Counted from the stretch's first letter, positions 11,428 through 21,747 are shown. The stretch is 64,000 nt of DNA from Siphonodentalium dalli (GCA_032622095.1 CP136064.1:277351614-277415613); one strand, 5' to 3'. Notes: generated by a model from the letters alone, not told the origin. Program-made: numbers and translations.

Positions 11428-11797
11428 GACTATGTACGGTTATTTTCTTCTAAATTTATCATTTCGCAGCTTTGAAAAATTGAAAAAGCCCCTTCATGTG
11501 TATAAAATATTAAAATCATATATCAAGATGACAATTCCTGTCATTTTTCAAACACCAGAACAGCCATATTTGGAATATTTAAAAAATATATAATTATATA
11601 TTATGTTTTAAGCAGACATGCACTGGTTTTTCTCAAATCACTTGGATTAGCCAAACACTGAAAAAATTTCATAAAAAAGCACCGTACATTTTTCTTAATA
11701 GCATCGTTTTGTCCCATATAGCAATTGAGCAGGACCCACCAGCATCATTGAAAATTCGTAGGACCACATATTGACCATCATAATATGACATACGCTA
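11428..11797. other. no gene seen
   Basis: AT-rich sequence without an exon-like frame. A short piece near 11735 (GAGCAGGACCCACCAGCATC) resembles the repeated GGACC..CACCAGC sequences near 32750. Confidence 0.4.
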
Positions 11798-12037
11798 TTA
11801 ACCCTTTCTATACTAAATGGATTCTCCAATTCAGTTAAACAGTGTACAGTGTAATTGTCTATTATATATTTGGAGGGGTGTTAGGGTGATAAAGCAGTCG
11901 ACAGATAAATAAAAGTGCAGAAGGAGTCCTATTTATAGAGGAAATGTTTGGATAATAAGTTCGTTTTTGAACCTGTTATCAGAACATTTCCAATGGGATA
12001 ACTACTCATCAATGATGCCTTAGTATAGAAAGGGTTA
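11798..12037. mobile_element. MITE with TTAACCCTTTCTATACTAA ends
   Basis: TTAACCCTTTCTATACTAA at 11798 is mirrored by TTAGTATAGAAAGGGTTAA ending near 12037. The outer ten bases match family A, but the interior is unrelated and non-coding. It is probably a member of the same terminal-repeat superfamily. Confidence 0.75.
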
Positions 12038-12328
12038 AACTTATTATGTGAACAGTTCCTATGTGATAATTCTCATAATGAAGGAATGATTGCGTAGAAC
12101 GGATAAAATAAATATTTCATTACAAATATTAGCCAGTGAGAACAACGCGATTTAGAAAATTACATAAAATATAGTCGGTAAAATTCCATCCATCCATTCG
12201 TCCCGAACCAAACATCACAAAATCCGTAACATAAATACACTTGGCACAAAGTGAACACTTGATTGACATTGATCCACGTTTCGGCACAACCAAAAATTTA
12301 CTCTGCGGTGCAATACGTCTTGTCACGG

Positions 12329-12525
12329 AGTCGCGGCCATACTATTAGTATTGGATCCATCCAGCCCCATTCCGTGTTTTAGTGCTACAGCTCAAAGTTC
12401 TAGTGCAGCATTCCATATATGGAATTCATGAATTTTAAAAAGGTTATATATACTCCAGAACTTTGACATGTAGCACTAAAACACGGACGGGGCTGGATGG
12501 ATCCAATATATATATGGCCGCGACT
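12329..12525. mobile_element. foldback, CGCGGCCAT / GGATCCATCCAGCCCC family, copy 1
   Basis: GTCGCGGCCATA...TGGATCCATCCAGCCCC at the left is mirrored by GGGGCTGGATGGATCCA...TATGGCCGCGAC at the right. The centre has the palindrome TCCATATATGGA. A second copy is at 14106-14316. The open frame at 12463-12717 starts inside this repeat and is not a gene. Confidence 0.7.
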
Positions 12526-12692
12526 GAGTTACAAGGTGGTAACCTGAACCCTTCTGGTTGGTCACTGATCTTGGCGAGTGACATCCGTTCAATTATATGT
12601 CTTGTCTCCACGCTCTGGAACAGGAAAGATGGCTCGAAATTCGGCTTATACGTTGTTTATCTAAATCGAGTTCATATTTGTGTACATATAAT

Positions 12693-12797
12693 CACAGGTC
12701 CCCAGAAGAAAGTTTGACGCCACCCCCTATGATACTTAATCCTAAAGGATTAAGTATCATATAGGGGTGGGGTCAAACTTTGTTCTGGGGACCTGTG
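12693..12797. mobile_element. 105-bp hairpin MITE with 8-bp target duplication (hAT-like)
   Basis: The element starts CACAGGTCCCCAGAA and ends TTCTGGGGACCTGTG. It is nearly palindromic throughout, with centre CTTAATCCTAAAGGATTAAG. The flanks are identical 8-bp copies of CATATAAT (12685-12692 and 12798-12805). An 8-bp duplication and CA..G-type ends fit non-autonomous hAT elements. It inserted in the first unit of the 36-bp array that follows, which dates the insertion as later than that unit. Confidence 0.8.
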
Positions 12798-13224
12798 CAT
12801 ATAATAGGTCATGAGTGTAAACATTTTTGTGTACATATAATAGGTCATGAGTGTAAACATTTTTGTGTACATATAATAGGTCATGAGTGTAAACATTTTT
12901 GTGTACATATAATAGGTCATGAGTGTAAACATTTTTGTGTACATATAATAGGTCATGAGTGTAAACATTTTTGTGTACATATAATAGGTCATGGGTGTAA
13001 ACATTTTTGTGTACATATAATAGGTCATGAGTGTAAACATTTTTGTGTACATATAATAGGTCATGGGTGTAAACATTTTTGTGTACATATAATAGGTCAT
13101 GAGTGTAAACATTTTTGTGTACATATAATAGGTCATGGGTGTAAACATTTTTGTGTACATATAATAGGTCATGAGTGTAAACATTTTTGTGGACATATAA
13201 TAGGTCATGGGTGTAAACATTTTG
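12798..13224. repeat. 36-bp minisatellite, about 12 copies
   Basis: The unit is GTACATATAATAGGTCATGA followed by GTGTAAACATTTTTGT, with alternating GAGTG/GGGTG versions in the second half. Both strands stay open because 36 is divisible by three (HIIGHECKHFCV one way, MTYYMYTKMFTL the other). It is not a gene, and not a CRISPR array because the units are contiguous with no spacers. Confidence 0.95.
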
Positions 13225-13290
13225 GTCGATCTTTTTTTTTATTGATGATGGATTATACAGACTATAACGAAATTTGACATATCGAGCTAT

Positions 13291-13580
13291 TAAAGGTACT
13301 CAATCCGATCAGAGGGTCCTATATTACTATTTCTTTGGCTTTCGGGGTAAAAGTGTTTGATTCGAGTCGAGGAACACACCCATCAAAGCTCAGAGTGATT
13401 AGATATCGATTTTTGAAATCTATTAATTTTCAGAGAAGTAGCCCACAAGTTGGCAGAACCACGTGCTCAAAACAGACAAATTGCGGGTGTAAGATGGATA
13501 ACTCTAAAATCAAGTGGTTATTATTGTTAATAGTAAGCATATAGGACCCTCTGATCGGATTGAGTACCTAAACTACCTTT
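13291..13580. mobile_element. family B MITE, intact copy
   Basis: The ends are AAAGGTACTCAATCCGATCA and TGATCGGATTGAGTACCT, followed inward by GAGGGTCCTATAT and its inverse. The interior carries TTTGATTCGAGTCGAGGAAC, CATCAAAGCTCAGAGTGATT and GATGGATAACTCTAAAATCA, all diagnostic of the family. It has no coding capacity. Confidence 0.8.
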
Positions 13581-13599
13581 AACATTTGATGAACGGGAG

Positions 13600-13800
13600 T
13601 GTTAACTCTTCCACGACTGGAGCTTCCTGAAATTTGTGAAAGCCCTGTTCCATAGCAATAGCTTATATATATGGAATGGGAGCATAGCATATATAAGAGA
13701 ATACATTGGCCTAACATTATTTACAATGACCTTGTAAGTCACTGCATTCTCCTATATATTCTGAATTCTGAAGTCAGTGCATTCTCTTATATATTCTGAA
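13600..13800. repeat. degenerate TTAACTCTTCC.. element with CATTCTCxTATATAT hairpins
   Basis: It starts GTTAACTCTTCCACGACTGG AGCTTCCTGAAA, as at 26445 and (inverted) 31768. It contains decayed versions of the hairpin arms GAGAATACATTGGCC and TGCATTCTCTTATATAT. It is a diverged relative of family A. Confidence 0.55.
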
Positions 13801-13980
13801 TTAAAAACTTTTTTTTATCTCCATTTGTCCAAGAATTTATATAAACTGTTTCATTTCCATTGGTGGGCCAAGAATTTATATAAAGGGCACTGTTGACCTT
13901 GGTGTTAAAGTGTGCTCTGTCCAAAAACTTGAGAAGCGATAGAACAAATCGCTTTGAAAACTGTTCTATCCCCACCGTCG

Positions 13981-14041
13981 TCATGTTATATGTCATGTTA
14001 TATGTCATGTTATATGTCATGTTATATGTCATGTTATATGT
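13981..14041. repeat. 12-bp repeat, 5 copies
   Basis: CATGTTATATGT repeats five times without variation, so it is a recent expansion. Confidence 0.95.
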
Positions 14042-14105
14042 CCGGACACGCGTCTATCAATAAATATTGATTTTATTTGGATTGTGTTTTTCGTATAAAA
14101 TATGA

Positions 14106-14316
14106 CCTATCATTAACTCGCGGCCATTTTGGATCCGTGGTTTTACTTAACTTTCCATATATGGAAGTCATGAATATTTCAAAAGCTCCATATATGGAAA
14201 TGATACTCCAAAACTTTGACCTGTAGCACTGAAACCACGGAACCGGGGCTGGATGAATCTATGAAACCACGGAACCGGACCTGGTGAATCAAAAATGGCC
14301 GCGAGTTAGTGATAGG
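14106..14316. mobile_element. foldback, CGCGGCCAT family, copy 2
   Basis: CCTATCATTAACTCGCGGCC at the left is mirrored by GGCCGCGAGTTAGTGATAGG at the right. The centre again has CCATATATGG palindromes, TGAAACCACGGAACCGG and ACTTTGACCTGTAGCACT, as in the copy at 12329-12525. Confidence 0.75.
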
Positions 14317-14702
14317 GCATACAACGCTGTGCTGTCTAATAATGGTCCCTGATATTCAGTTAATTTCTGTTATTTTAATTATTGAAAATAAGCGTATGGT
14401 ACACTCTAGGTCTTATCTACTTGATTGGCACTTAATATTACAAAATATACACTCAATCGGAACATATTGCTGTTAGCATTCGTTCGGAACACCGCGGTGG
14501 GGGCCTCTATCTAGAAGTTCTATATATAGAACAAATAATGTCCCATAAATTGAATAAAATAATATCGAAATAAAATCAATGTTAATTGATAGAATCGTTT
14601 CCGGGCAGGGATTTCCAACTCAAACGTATTATTTAATACCCAGGAAACTAGTTAAAATGTGTTATTTTGAAGAGATAATCCATCTCTAAGAACTTATAGT
14701 TT

Positions 14703-15046
14703 GCAGAATGAGGTCCACAGAGGGTGGATAAAGTGATGTTGTCCCGCACAGCAGGCTAGCATCACTAAATTCACCCTCTGGGGACCTCATTCTGCTTAAG
14801 CCTCATCTTATCTGGAAAGTTTCTTTATTATCATATAGAAATATAGATTCTATATCTTTTTTAGTTTGGTTTCTCTATATCCCCAAATTGGCAGACGATG
14901 CATATTAAATCGATTTTCACAATGGGTATACATCACAATATTCATCATTTGGGAACTTAAACCTGAGTCTATGTTTCCCCATAGCAGATGAGGCCATGCA
15001 GAATGAGGTCCCAGGAGGGTGAATTTGGTGATATGCTAGCCCACTA
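14703..15046. repeat. family H double-hairpin element, second hairpin truncated
   Basis: The first hairpin (14703-14795) begins GCAGAATGAGGTCC and ends GGACCTCATTCTGC. The second begins at about 14997 (GCAGAATGAGGTCCC) and breaks off after GCCCACTATGCGG. There the palindromic element at 15047 starts abruptly. Confidence 0.6.
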
Positions 15047-15185
15047 TGCGGAAATATGGCTTGTTGCCATTCATCGGAAAGCTCTCATTGAGCTTTCCGT
15101 TGAATGGCAACAAGCCATATTTCCGACTAAATCCTGAAAAATTACCCATAACTCTGCTGTGGTTAAGGAGTCGATTATTTAGAGC
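15047..15185. mobile_element. truncated copy of the CAGTAATGCTCAAAG palindrome
   Basis: AAATATGGCTTGTTGCCATT is mirrored across a short loop. The right arm continues through CTAAATCCTGAAAAATTACC to TGTGGTTAAG, exactly as in the full element at 43021-43243. The left arm lacks its outer half, so this copy is 5' truncated at its fusion with a family H hairpin. The 96-codon frame here is an artefact of the palindrome. Confidence 0.75.
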
Positions 15186-15900
15186 ATTAATGTATGCAGT
15201 GGTCGGTCAACGATTATGTTGCTCAAATAACATAAAAATTACTTTACAATACCTCAAAATTTTCAAATTGGCGTATTCTCCTATACTACAATTTACAACA
15301 GTATACTCTCGGGTCCGAAACACTTTCTTCTTGTAACTAATGTAAATAGGTCAGCTTCTATGACCTAAATTAATGTAGCTTTATTTGAAGTAATGCGTTT
15401 TCAATTTGATAGACGAAATTGTTGGGAGTCTTTCACAAATGACGGCAGGGAATTCCATACAACAGACAATTGGTAGGAGAAAGAGCGATTATATGGACTG
15501 TTTTTTAGTTATTCTTGTGAACAGTTTCTTTTTCTTTGACCTTAGGTTCTGTTGAGGTTTATATTTATGCGGATACGATTTACGTGGGTTGGGAGGGTGG
15601 ATCCATATATCGATAGATTATATTTTATCCGTTTGTCAATCGGTAACCAGTGACATGTTTTTCAAGTGCTCTGTAATATTCGCATATTATATACGCGAAA
15701 ATATCTTTCCCATTCAGTCCGGTTTGGTGATACCTTCCGTGTTTGGTGATACCATGCAGGTACACGTGGGGTGAGGATGATACAGAGGAAATGTGAATAG
15801 GCATGCAGTGATGAGAACCACGCCATACACAATACATACAATATACGTATATATACAATACAATGTTAAACCGGTTTTGATGCTGCTGCATGCGTGCGCG
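15186..15900. other. no gene seen
   Basis: AT-rich sequence. Short frames on both strands around 15589-15909 overlap each other and lack any recognisable motif. Confidence 0.4.
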
Positions 15901-15926
15901 GAGTTTCAATTACTTTATAACTCAAT

Positions 15927-16039
15927 TATAAACTCCCCCGCACGGCGTGATCTCGAGTTGGAATCCGGGTTGTCGACGAGAAGTATCACATCTCGGGAGA
16001 GTGAACCTGTTCGGTGTGTTTGGATATGGGACTCCGCGG
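15927..16039 (+). promoter_or_regulatory. candidate TATA promoter and short first exon ending at a strong donor
   Basis: TATAAAC at 15927-15933 is followed by about 100 bp that are clearly more GC- and CpG-rich than their surroundings, then GCGG|GTGAGT at 16040. An ATG at 16026 (GGATATGG context) gives MGLR plus two bases. That phase is compatible with the GGT exon at 44338 (GG+A gives Gly). This could be an alternative 5' exon of GGT, since mammalian GGT genes are known for multiple 5' exons, or a first exon of something else. It is inference from composition and splice signals only. Confidence 0.25.
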
Positions 16040-16106
16040 GTGAGTATACAGGGACGCGGAGACAGGGGTGTAGTGGTGTTTTTGTATTATAGCCCCCCCC
16101 CCCCAT

Positions 16107-16200
16107 CTTTGGTTAAAATCTTCAATTCAATTCAATTCAATTTTATTTCGGTCATGGCGCTTGATGTCAAATCCTCTTTTCTCTCTCAGACTTTTTATTT
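16107..16200 (-). pseudogene. LINE 3' tail with (TTGAA)n, minus strand
   Basis: Read on the minus strand, the segment ends CCGAAATAAAATTGAATTGA with several 5-bp repeats. This is the usual form of a non-LTR retrotransposon 3' terminus (polyadenylation-like AATAAA, then a short terminal repeat). No coding sequence is recognisable next to it. Confidence 0.35.
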
Positions 16201-16383
16201 TATTTGTATATCCATTATTGATTGTTATAAACCGTACTGTTACAGCCATTTGTCAACAAACATATATTAGTGAGTTCAAATATTAGTTTTTAAATGTTTA
16301 TTGCATAAATACATATATAAAAGTTACATATACATGAACTTGGTACAAAATTAATGTTGGTAGTCAATCACACATGAGCAATC

Positions 16384-16975
16384 ATACAAACATTCATACT
16401 GTGGTGGATCCATCAGAAACATCCATACTGTGGTGGATCCATCAGAAACATTCATACTGTGGTGGATCCATCAGAAACATTCATACTGTGGTGGATCCAT
16501 CAGAAACATCCATACTGTGGTGGATCCATCAGAAACATTCATACTGTGGTGGATCCATCAGAAACATTCATACTGTGGTGGATCCATCAGAAACATCCAT
16601 ACTGTGGTGGATCCATCAGAAACATTCATACTGTGGTGGATCCATCAAAAACATTCATACTGTGGTGGATCCATCAGAAACAGTCATACTGTGGTGGATC
16701 CATCAGAAACATTCATACTGTGGTGGATCCATCAGAAACATTCATAGTGTGGTGGATCCATCAGAAACATTCATAGTGTGGTGGATCCATCAGAAACATT
16801 CATACTGTAGTGGATCCATCAGAAACATTCATACTGTGGTGGATCCATCAGAAACATTCATACTGTGGTGGATCCATCAGAAACATTCATACTGTGGTGG
16901 ATCCATCAGAAACATTCATACTGTGGTGGATCCATCAGAAACATTCATACTGTGGTGGATCCATCAGAAACTTGA
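16384..16975. repeat. 29-bp minisatellite, about 20 copies
   Basis: The unit is CATTCATACTGTGGTGGATC followed by CATCAGAAA. Since 29 is not divisible by three, successive units are read in all three frames, yet none contains a stop. This yields the repetitive frame HTVVDPSETSILWWIHQKHS. A few units carry CATCC, ATAGTG or CATCAAAAA changes. Non-coding array. Confidence 0.95.
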
Positions 16976-17684
16976 GCATGGTTATAAATGTTCAGATATA
17001 AGATAAGATGTTGGACACAACTCTAAATTGAATGTAAATATTGTAAATGTGTATAAAACTCTTATGATGATGCACGTATTATCGTCTATAATAAGTGTCG
17101 TGTATAGTTCGTTTAGCAGTATATGAATGAGTCTCCATGGATGCTGCATGTCAGTTATATTTTAGTAAATATGGGTTCTTATTGATTGAAAATATGAATA
17201 AGGGGTTGCCATCTAGATTCAATAAGGATGCTATTCAAGCTGATTCTTGCGTTGTATTTTTCACATTCATAACGAAACTTCAGTTCTGCCGTAAATGATG
17301 TCATGCATAATTTATCGGGGTTCAATTTTGTTCAATAAAGCTACTATTTTATAATAAAAAGTATATAGTTCGACATGCCTTTTCCCAAGCCAAGATTCTC
17401 TCTTAGGCTTACCATAACTATGAACATTTACATCATCTTGAAAATTATTGTATAAATCTGGGATACAAAATAAATAATGTTTACACCAGGTACATGCGTT
17501 GTAATATAATATAGTATGTATGCAATATATAGTACTTTTTATGCTTTCATATATCAATAAAAATAATAATAGTAATAGATTTGTTCTATGTTGTCAAGTT
17601 AGTGAGGTTTATGTTTATTAATACTATTCAGCCTCAAGAGGATATATTTACACACTAAGTGTTGTCATCACTAAATCCAGCATT
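16976..17684. other. no gene seen
   Basis: AT-rich sequence with no splice-bounded or motif-bearing frame. Confidence 0.4.
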
Positions 17685-17995
17685 CTGATTGGTCGGCGCC
17701 CACGTGGCTAGTTGCAGTTATTTCACGGTGAATGCGCAACGCATCATAACACCAAGCTAATAACACCATCGATACGTCATTAGGTTTGGAAATACGAACG
17801 CGTAATGTTTTGGGCGCATTTGGACTCGCGCAGGATTGACTTAATACATCATCGGGTTTCAATATGAAGATAAATTGTTCCTATTAACTTTTGGCAAGGG
17901 TGCTATTGGGTATTTTGGGCTGATCTTGTCACGATACACTTTTCGATTTAAATATATTTACAAAAGTGACTTTCTCGCTAAATGTATATAAATAT

Positions 17996-18153
17996 AAGGA
18001 TTAACTGTCATGTGGACTATTTTTATGGAGATGTAACGGTGAGGTAAGTGGTCATAACTTGTATGTAAAACCCTTCGGGTTTTACACAAGTTATGTCCAC
18101 TTACCTCACCGTTACATCTCCATAAAAACAGTCCACATGACAGTTAATCCTTA
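17996..18153. repeat. 158-bp palindrome in left arm of family D
   Basis: It reads AAGGATTAACTGTCATGTGG through TGTAAAACCCTTCGGGTTTTACA to the inverted TTAATCCTT. The arms are about 75 bp with very few mismatches, and the loop is minimal. Confidence 0.9.
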
Positions 18154-18156
18154 TTT

Positions 18157-18650
18157 AAAGGCCTACTTAATTTTCGAGTCACCGATTACTTTTTTTTATA
18201 GTGACTTGATATACGGTTTTAATAACAATCTATGCCATACAATATGATGAAAATACTATAATTCATCACCATTTGAAACGTCTTTGTCTCAGAAGATGCC
18301 CATAGAGAAATAGAAAACAGCTGAAATCATAGAAAGATCCCCCGTTATGACTCCTAAAATGCAACAGAATTCAAACTAAAGATGTTTTCAATGGAAGGGG
18401 AATAACTCTATATTTAAAATATAGAGTTAACCCCCTTCCATTGAAATTAATACAGTTTTTACTAAAAACTAGATTAAACTTAAGCGAAAAAACACGTCGG
18501 AAACTCAGCAAAAACAACATGTTCACAGGTTATTACACCGGATAAGTTGATAATACAATGTCTTGGAGCTTCCTCTTTAAAATGGTATATAATATGGCAT
18601 ACATTTTATATATGTGATCTGGGGGTTCGAAAATTAAGTGGGCCTTTAAA
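18157..18650. mobile_element. family C MITE, copy 1
   Basis: The ends are AAAGGCCTACTTAATTTTCGAG and TTCGAAAATTAAGTGGGCCTTT. The central hairpin is CAATGGAAGGGGAATAACTC / GAGTTAACCCCCTTCCATTG. Other copies are at 20729, 47996 (inverted), 49355 (partial) and 60697. It has no coding capacity and lies in the loop of family D. Confidence 0.8.
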
Positions 18651-18754
18651 CAAATCTATGACCATTCCGATGAAAATCGAGAGGTTCCTGAAAATAATAA
18701 GGGCGAATATATCTCAGTCTCAAGTTCTCAACAGTTAGAAAGTTCATGCAATAT

Positions 18755-19160
18755 TATAATTACACCCACTTCATTTTCTATAGTAAATTGCCGTTGAGTT
18801 TATCAAAGCTAATGTAATTATATCGGATAATTACATTAGGTCGAGATTTTATCAGTGCAACAAAAACGACCCAAAAGTACTTGCGCGCAATGATATTTGT
18901 AGTCCGTTGCAGAGTAACTAAGGACGCTATTTTATTCGCACTCGCTTCGCAGTACACATTTTTTTTCACGAACGCTATGAAAGCCAATAAAAGAATAATA
19001 AATAACTATCCAAATAAAGACAATGCCGCAATATAATAAACATTCCCAAGCTGTTTACAGAGTGTAAATTTGGTCGTATTTGCGACGTTTCGTTACGAAA
19101 TGCATGACTAAACATACACAACTTTTTAGTTTTCGTTTCATTTATAATTGTATTTACATT
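18755..19160. repeat. 405-bp dispersed repeat E, copy 1
   Basis: TATAATTACACCCACTTCAT through TTTATAATTGTATTTACATT matches 57716-58125 with few differences. It contains a small palindrome, CTAATGTAATTATATCGGAT / AATTACATTAG. Frames on the minus strand are conserved only because the DNA is nearly identical. Confidence 0.85.
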
Positions 19161-19231
19161 TTTTGTTATCACGTTGGTGATATGAATGTTCAAAAGATCT
19201 CAATTTCAAACTATCAATTTGAAGGAAAAAT

Positions 19232-19505
19232 AATAATGTCATGTATAACTAATGTATGATATATTACTATAACAACACATGTTTACCCTCACAATAATGT
19301 CCTGTATAACGAATGTATGCTATATTACTATAACAACACATGTTTACCCTCACAATAATGTCCTGTATAACTAATGTATGATATATTACTATAACAACAC
19401 ATGTTTACCCTCACAATAATGTCCTGTATAACTAATGTATGATATATTACTATAACAACACATGTTTACCCTCACAATAATGTCATGTATAACTAATGTA
19501 TGATA
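19232..19505. repeat. 61-bp minisatellite, about 4.3 copies
   Basis: The unit AATAATGTCCTGTATAACTA ... ACATGTTTACCCTCAC repeats with a C/T or C/A change per copy. It lies in the loop of the family D foldback. Confidence 0.9.
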
Positions 19506-19507
19506 TA

Positions 19508-19667
19508 TAAGGATTAACTGTCATGTGGACTGTTTTTATTGAGATGTAACGGTGAGGTAAGTGGACATAACTTGTGTAAAACCCGAAGGGTTTTACATAC
19601 AAGTTATGTCCACTTACCTCACCGTTACATCTCCATAAAAATAGTCCACATGACAGTTAATCCTTAT
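19508..19667. repeat. palindrome in right arm of family D
   Basis: Inverted counterpart of 17996-18153, with the centre TAAAACCCGAAGGGTTTTACA. Confidence 0.9.
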
Positions 19668-20306
19668 ATTTATATACATTTTGCGAAAAAGCCACTTTTG
19701 TAAATATATTTAAATCGAAAAGTGTATCGTGACAAGATCAGCCCAAAATACCCAATAGCACCCTTGGCAAAAGTTAATAGGAACAATTTCTCTTCATGTT
19801 GAAACCCGATGATGTATTAAGTCAATCCTGCGCGAGTCAAAATGCGCCCAAAGCACTACGCGTTCGTCTTTCCAAACCTAATGACGTATCGATGGTGTTA
19901 TTAGCTTGGTGTTATGAGGCGTTGCGCATTCACCGAGAAATAACTGCAACTAGCCAGGTGGGCGCCGACCAATCAGTCACCTCACATATGGACAAACATC
20001 ACATTCGAACATTTCGTTCTGATTAGTTATCTGTATTGCCTTCCTGAGCACAACAGTAACCAAAAATCGAATACAAGTGTTTCATTGTTTCTACCGCCAT
20101 AATACAAATACTAACAATAGCTAATTATATTAACACTCGTGCCAATCGTACCAAATACTTCAAATCGTCCTTAAACACAAATTTCCACGGCCAGTAGCCA
20201 ACCTAGATCTAGCCCGATAATCTCTGGAAGGCAATACATATTACGTACATCAAAACTTATCACCATGTAAATACGTTTGTATCGTCATCTTGATTTCGGG
20301 AACATG

Positions 20307-21621
20307 TCTCTATTCCGAAGGTTCGCTATTCCGAAGGTTCACTATTCCGAAGGTTCACTACTCCGAAGGTTCGCTATTCCGAAGGTTCGCTATTCCGACG
20401 GTTCGCTATTCCGAAGATATTTTTTTTTTAAAGGTTAATTCGTTATTCAAGTATTGAGAGGGTTCTTTATCACGAAGACTCTTTTTATGAAGGAAATAAC
20501 TTAAAACATTAAAATAATAAATGTTATTTTTTCGCGGGTTTCCTTGAGATTTAATGTCATCGCGTATGGCGTTATATCTCAATAATCTTACAGGCAACAA
20601 TACGCCAGCTAAAGGCGGGATTAAAACAGCGGGACTATAACTCTTAATGAATACTGCGAAGCAGAATGTCGTTGAATAGACGGGTATGAGTTGAACCTAA
20701 CTGCAATTGTGAATTTGTATTGAATTGTAAGGCCCACTTAATTTTCGAGTCATCGGCTATTTTTCATAGTGCCTTGATATCAGTTTTTAAACACAGTCTG
20801 TGCCATAAAATATGATTAAAACACTACATATAGTTCATCACCATTCCAAACGTCTGTATCAGAAGATGCCCCTAGAGAAATAGAAAACATCTTAAATCAT
20901 AAAAAGATTCCCCCGTTATATGTCATGGCTCTCCGAATGCAATAATTCAACATAATGTATTTTCAATTGAAGGGGAATAACATTATCTTTAAAATATAGA
21001 GTTACCCCCCTCCATTGAAAATAATACACTTTACTTTTCGCAACAAAACCAGATGAACCTTAAGCACAAAAAACAACTCGTTAACCCTGCGTTAACTCAA
21101 CAAAAACAACATGTTCACAGTTTATTACACCGGAGAAGCTGATAATACAGTGTTAGAGAGCTTCATATTTCAAATGTATATATAGTGGCATATATTTTAT
21201 ATATGTGATCTGGGGGTTCGAAAATTAAGTGGGCCTTGAATGTTGATGTTTTTTTTTCAAATACAGATTGCCAGTTCGGAAAAAACTATATCTCTTACAT
21301 GTAGTTTATTTCAGTCATCGTGTTTTTAACTTTCCATAATGAACGATAAACTGATACTCTTTTCTTGCTATTAATAACCGATATGACAATTTGGGAATTA
21401 GAAGTGGATGTATAAATGTACTATATATGACTACTAGCGTAATCGTATTTTTCATTCCTCGTGTGGTTTTTGAGGTGGGGTGCAAATTTTGATTCATTTC
21501 TGGTTAAATACGCCCAGAATAGAAAACCTTCGGAATAGCGAACCTTCGGAATAATGAACCTTCGGAATAGGGAACCTTCGGAATAATGAACCTTCGGAAT
21601 AGCGAACCTTCGGAATAGAGA
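20307..21621. mobile_element. foldback element whose ends are inverted 16-bp arrays
   Basis: The left end (20307-20417) has about seven copies of GCTATTCCGAAGGTTC. The right end (21516-21621) has about seven copies of the reverse complement, GAACCTTCGGAATAGC. Outermost bases match (TCTCTATTCCG / CGGAATAGAGA). The interior holds a family C MITE and unrecognised AT-rich DNA. Terminal inverted repeats built from short tandem repeats are the hallmark of Drosophila Foldback (FB) elements. I infer a structural analogy, not homology. Confidence 0.65.
20729..21237. mobile_element. family C MITE, copy 2
   Basis: AAGGCCCACTTAATTTTCGA at the left and TCGAAAATTAAGTGGGCCTT at the right, with the same internal landmarks as copy 1 (GTCTGTATCAGAAGATGCCC, AACATGTTCACAG). 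Confidence 0.85.
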
Positions 21622-21629
21622 ACCCTACC

Positions 21630-21747
21630 CCTTGATTTCATGTGTGTTGCTATATTGTGTTGGGAGAGGGGCTTCATAAGTTGTAAAAACTTGTGCCCCA
21701 ATCCCTTTTGTATATTATGCAAATAAAATATGTTTCAAGTCAAGTCA
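21630..21747 (+). pseudogene. LINE 3' terminus
   Basis: GGGAGAGGGGCTTCATAAGT...CTTGTGCCCCAATCCC, then GCAAATAAAATATGTTTCAA and (GTCAA)n, is the layout of CR1/L2-like LINE 3' ends in invertebrates. A similar tail is at 55800-55900. Only the 3' UTR end remains. Confidence 0.5.

Larger units (their letters stand above)
17685..19976. mobile_element. 2.3-kb foldback (family D) with ~470-bp inverted arms
   Basis: The left arm 17685-18156 (CTGATTGGTCGGCGCCCAC...) is mirrored by the right arm 19508-19976 (...GTGGGCGCCGACCAATCAG) with a few percent mismatch. The inner part of each arm is itself a ~158-bp palindrome. The loop (18157-19507) holds a family C MITE, a 405-bp repeat and a 61-bp array. The arms contain a stop-free 60-codon frame in both copies (minus strand 17671-17862, plus strand 19796-20026), but I do not recognise a protein. 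It is large for a MITE and resembles foldback elements. Confidence 0.75.

Noticed and set aside
12798-13224. CRISPR-like array (36-bp units)
   Set aside because: Units are contiguous and there are no unique spacers. Eukaryotic context, no cas genes.
12750-13277. Overlapping 156- and 165-codon frames
   Set aside because: Produced by the 36-bp repeat on both strands.
13291-13480. tRNA-like B box (GATTCGAGTCG) in family B elements suggesting a SINE
   Set aside because: No A box at proper distance, no cloverleaf, and the elements have terminal inverted repeats like DNA MITEs.
15793-16270. Overlapping frames of about 100 codons around 16.0 kb
   Set aside because: Not called as proteins. Only the short splice-bounded candidate exon ending at 16039 is kept, at low confidence.
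16374-17006. 210-codon frame of HTVVDPSETSILWWIHQ repeats
   Set aside because: A 29-bp satellite read in rotating frames.
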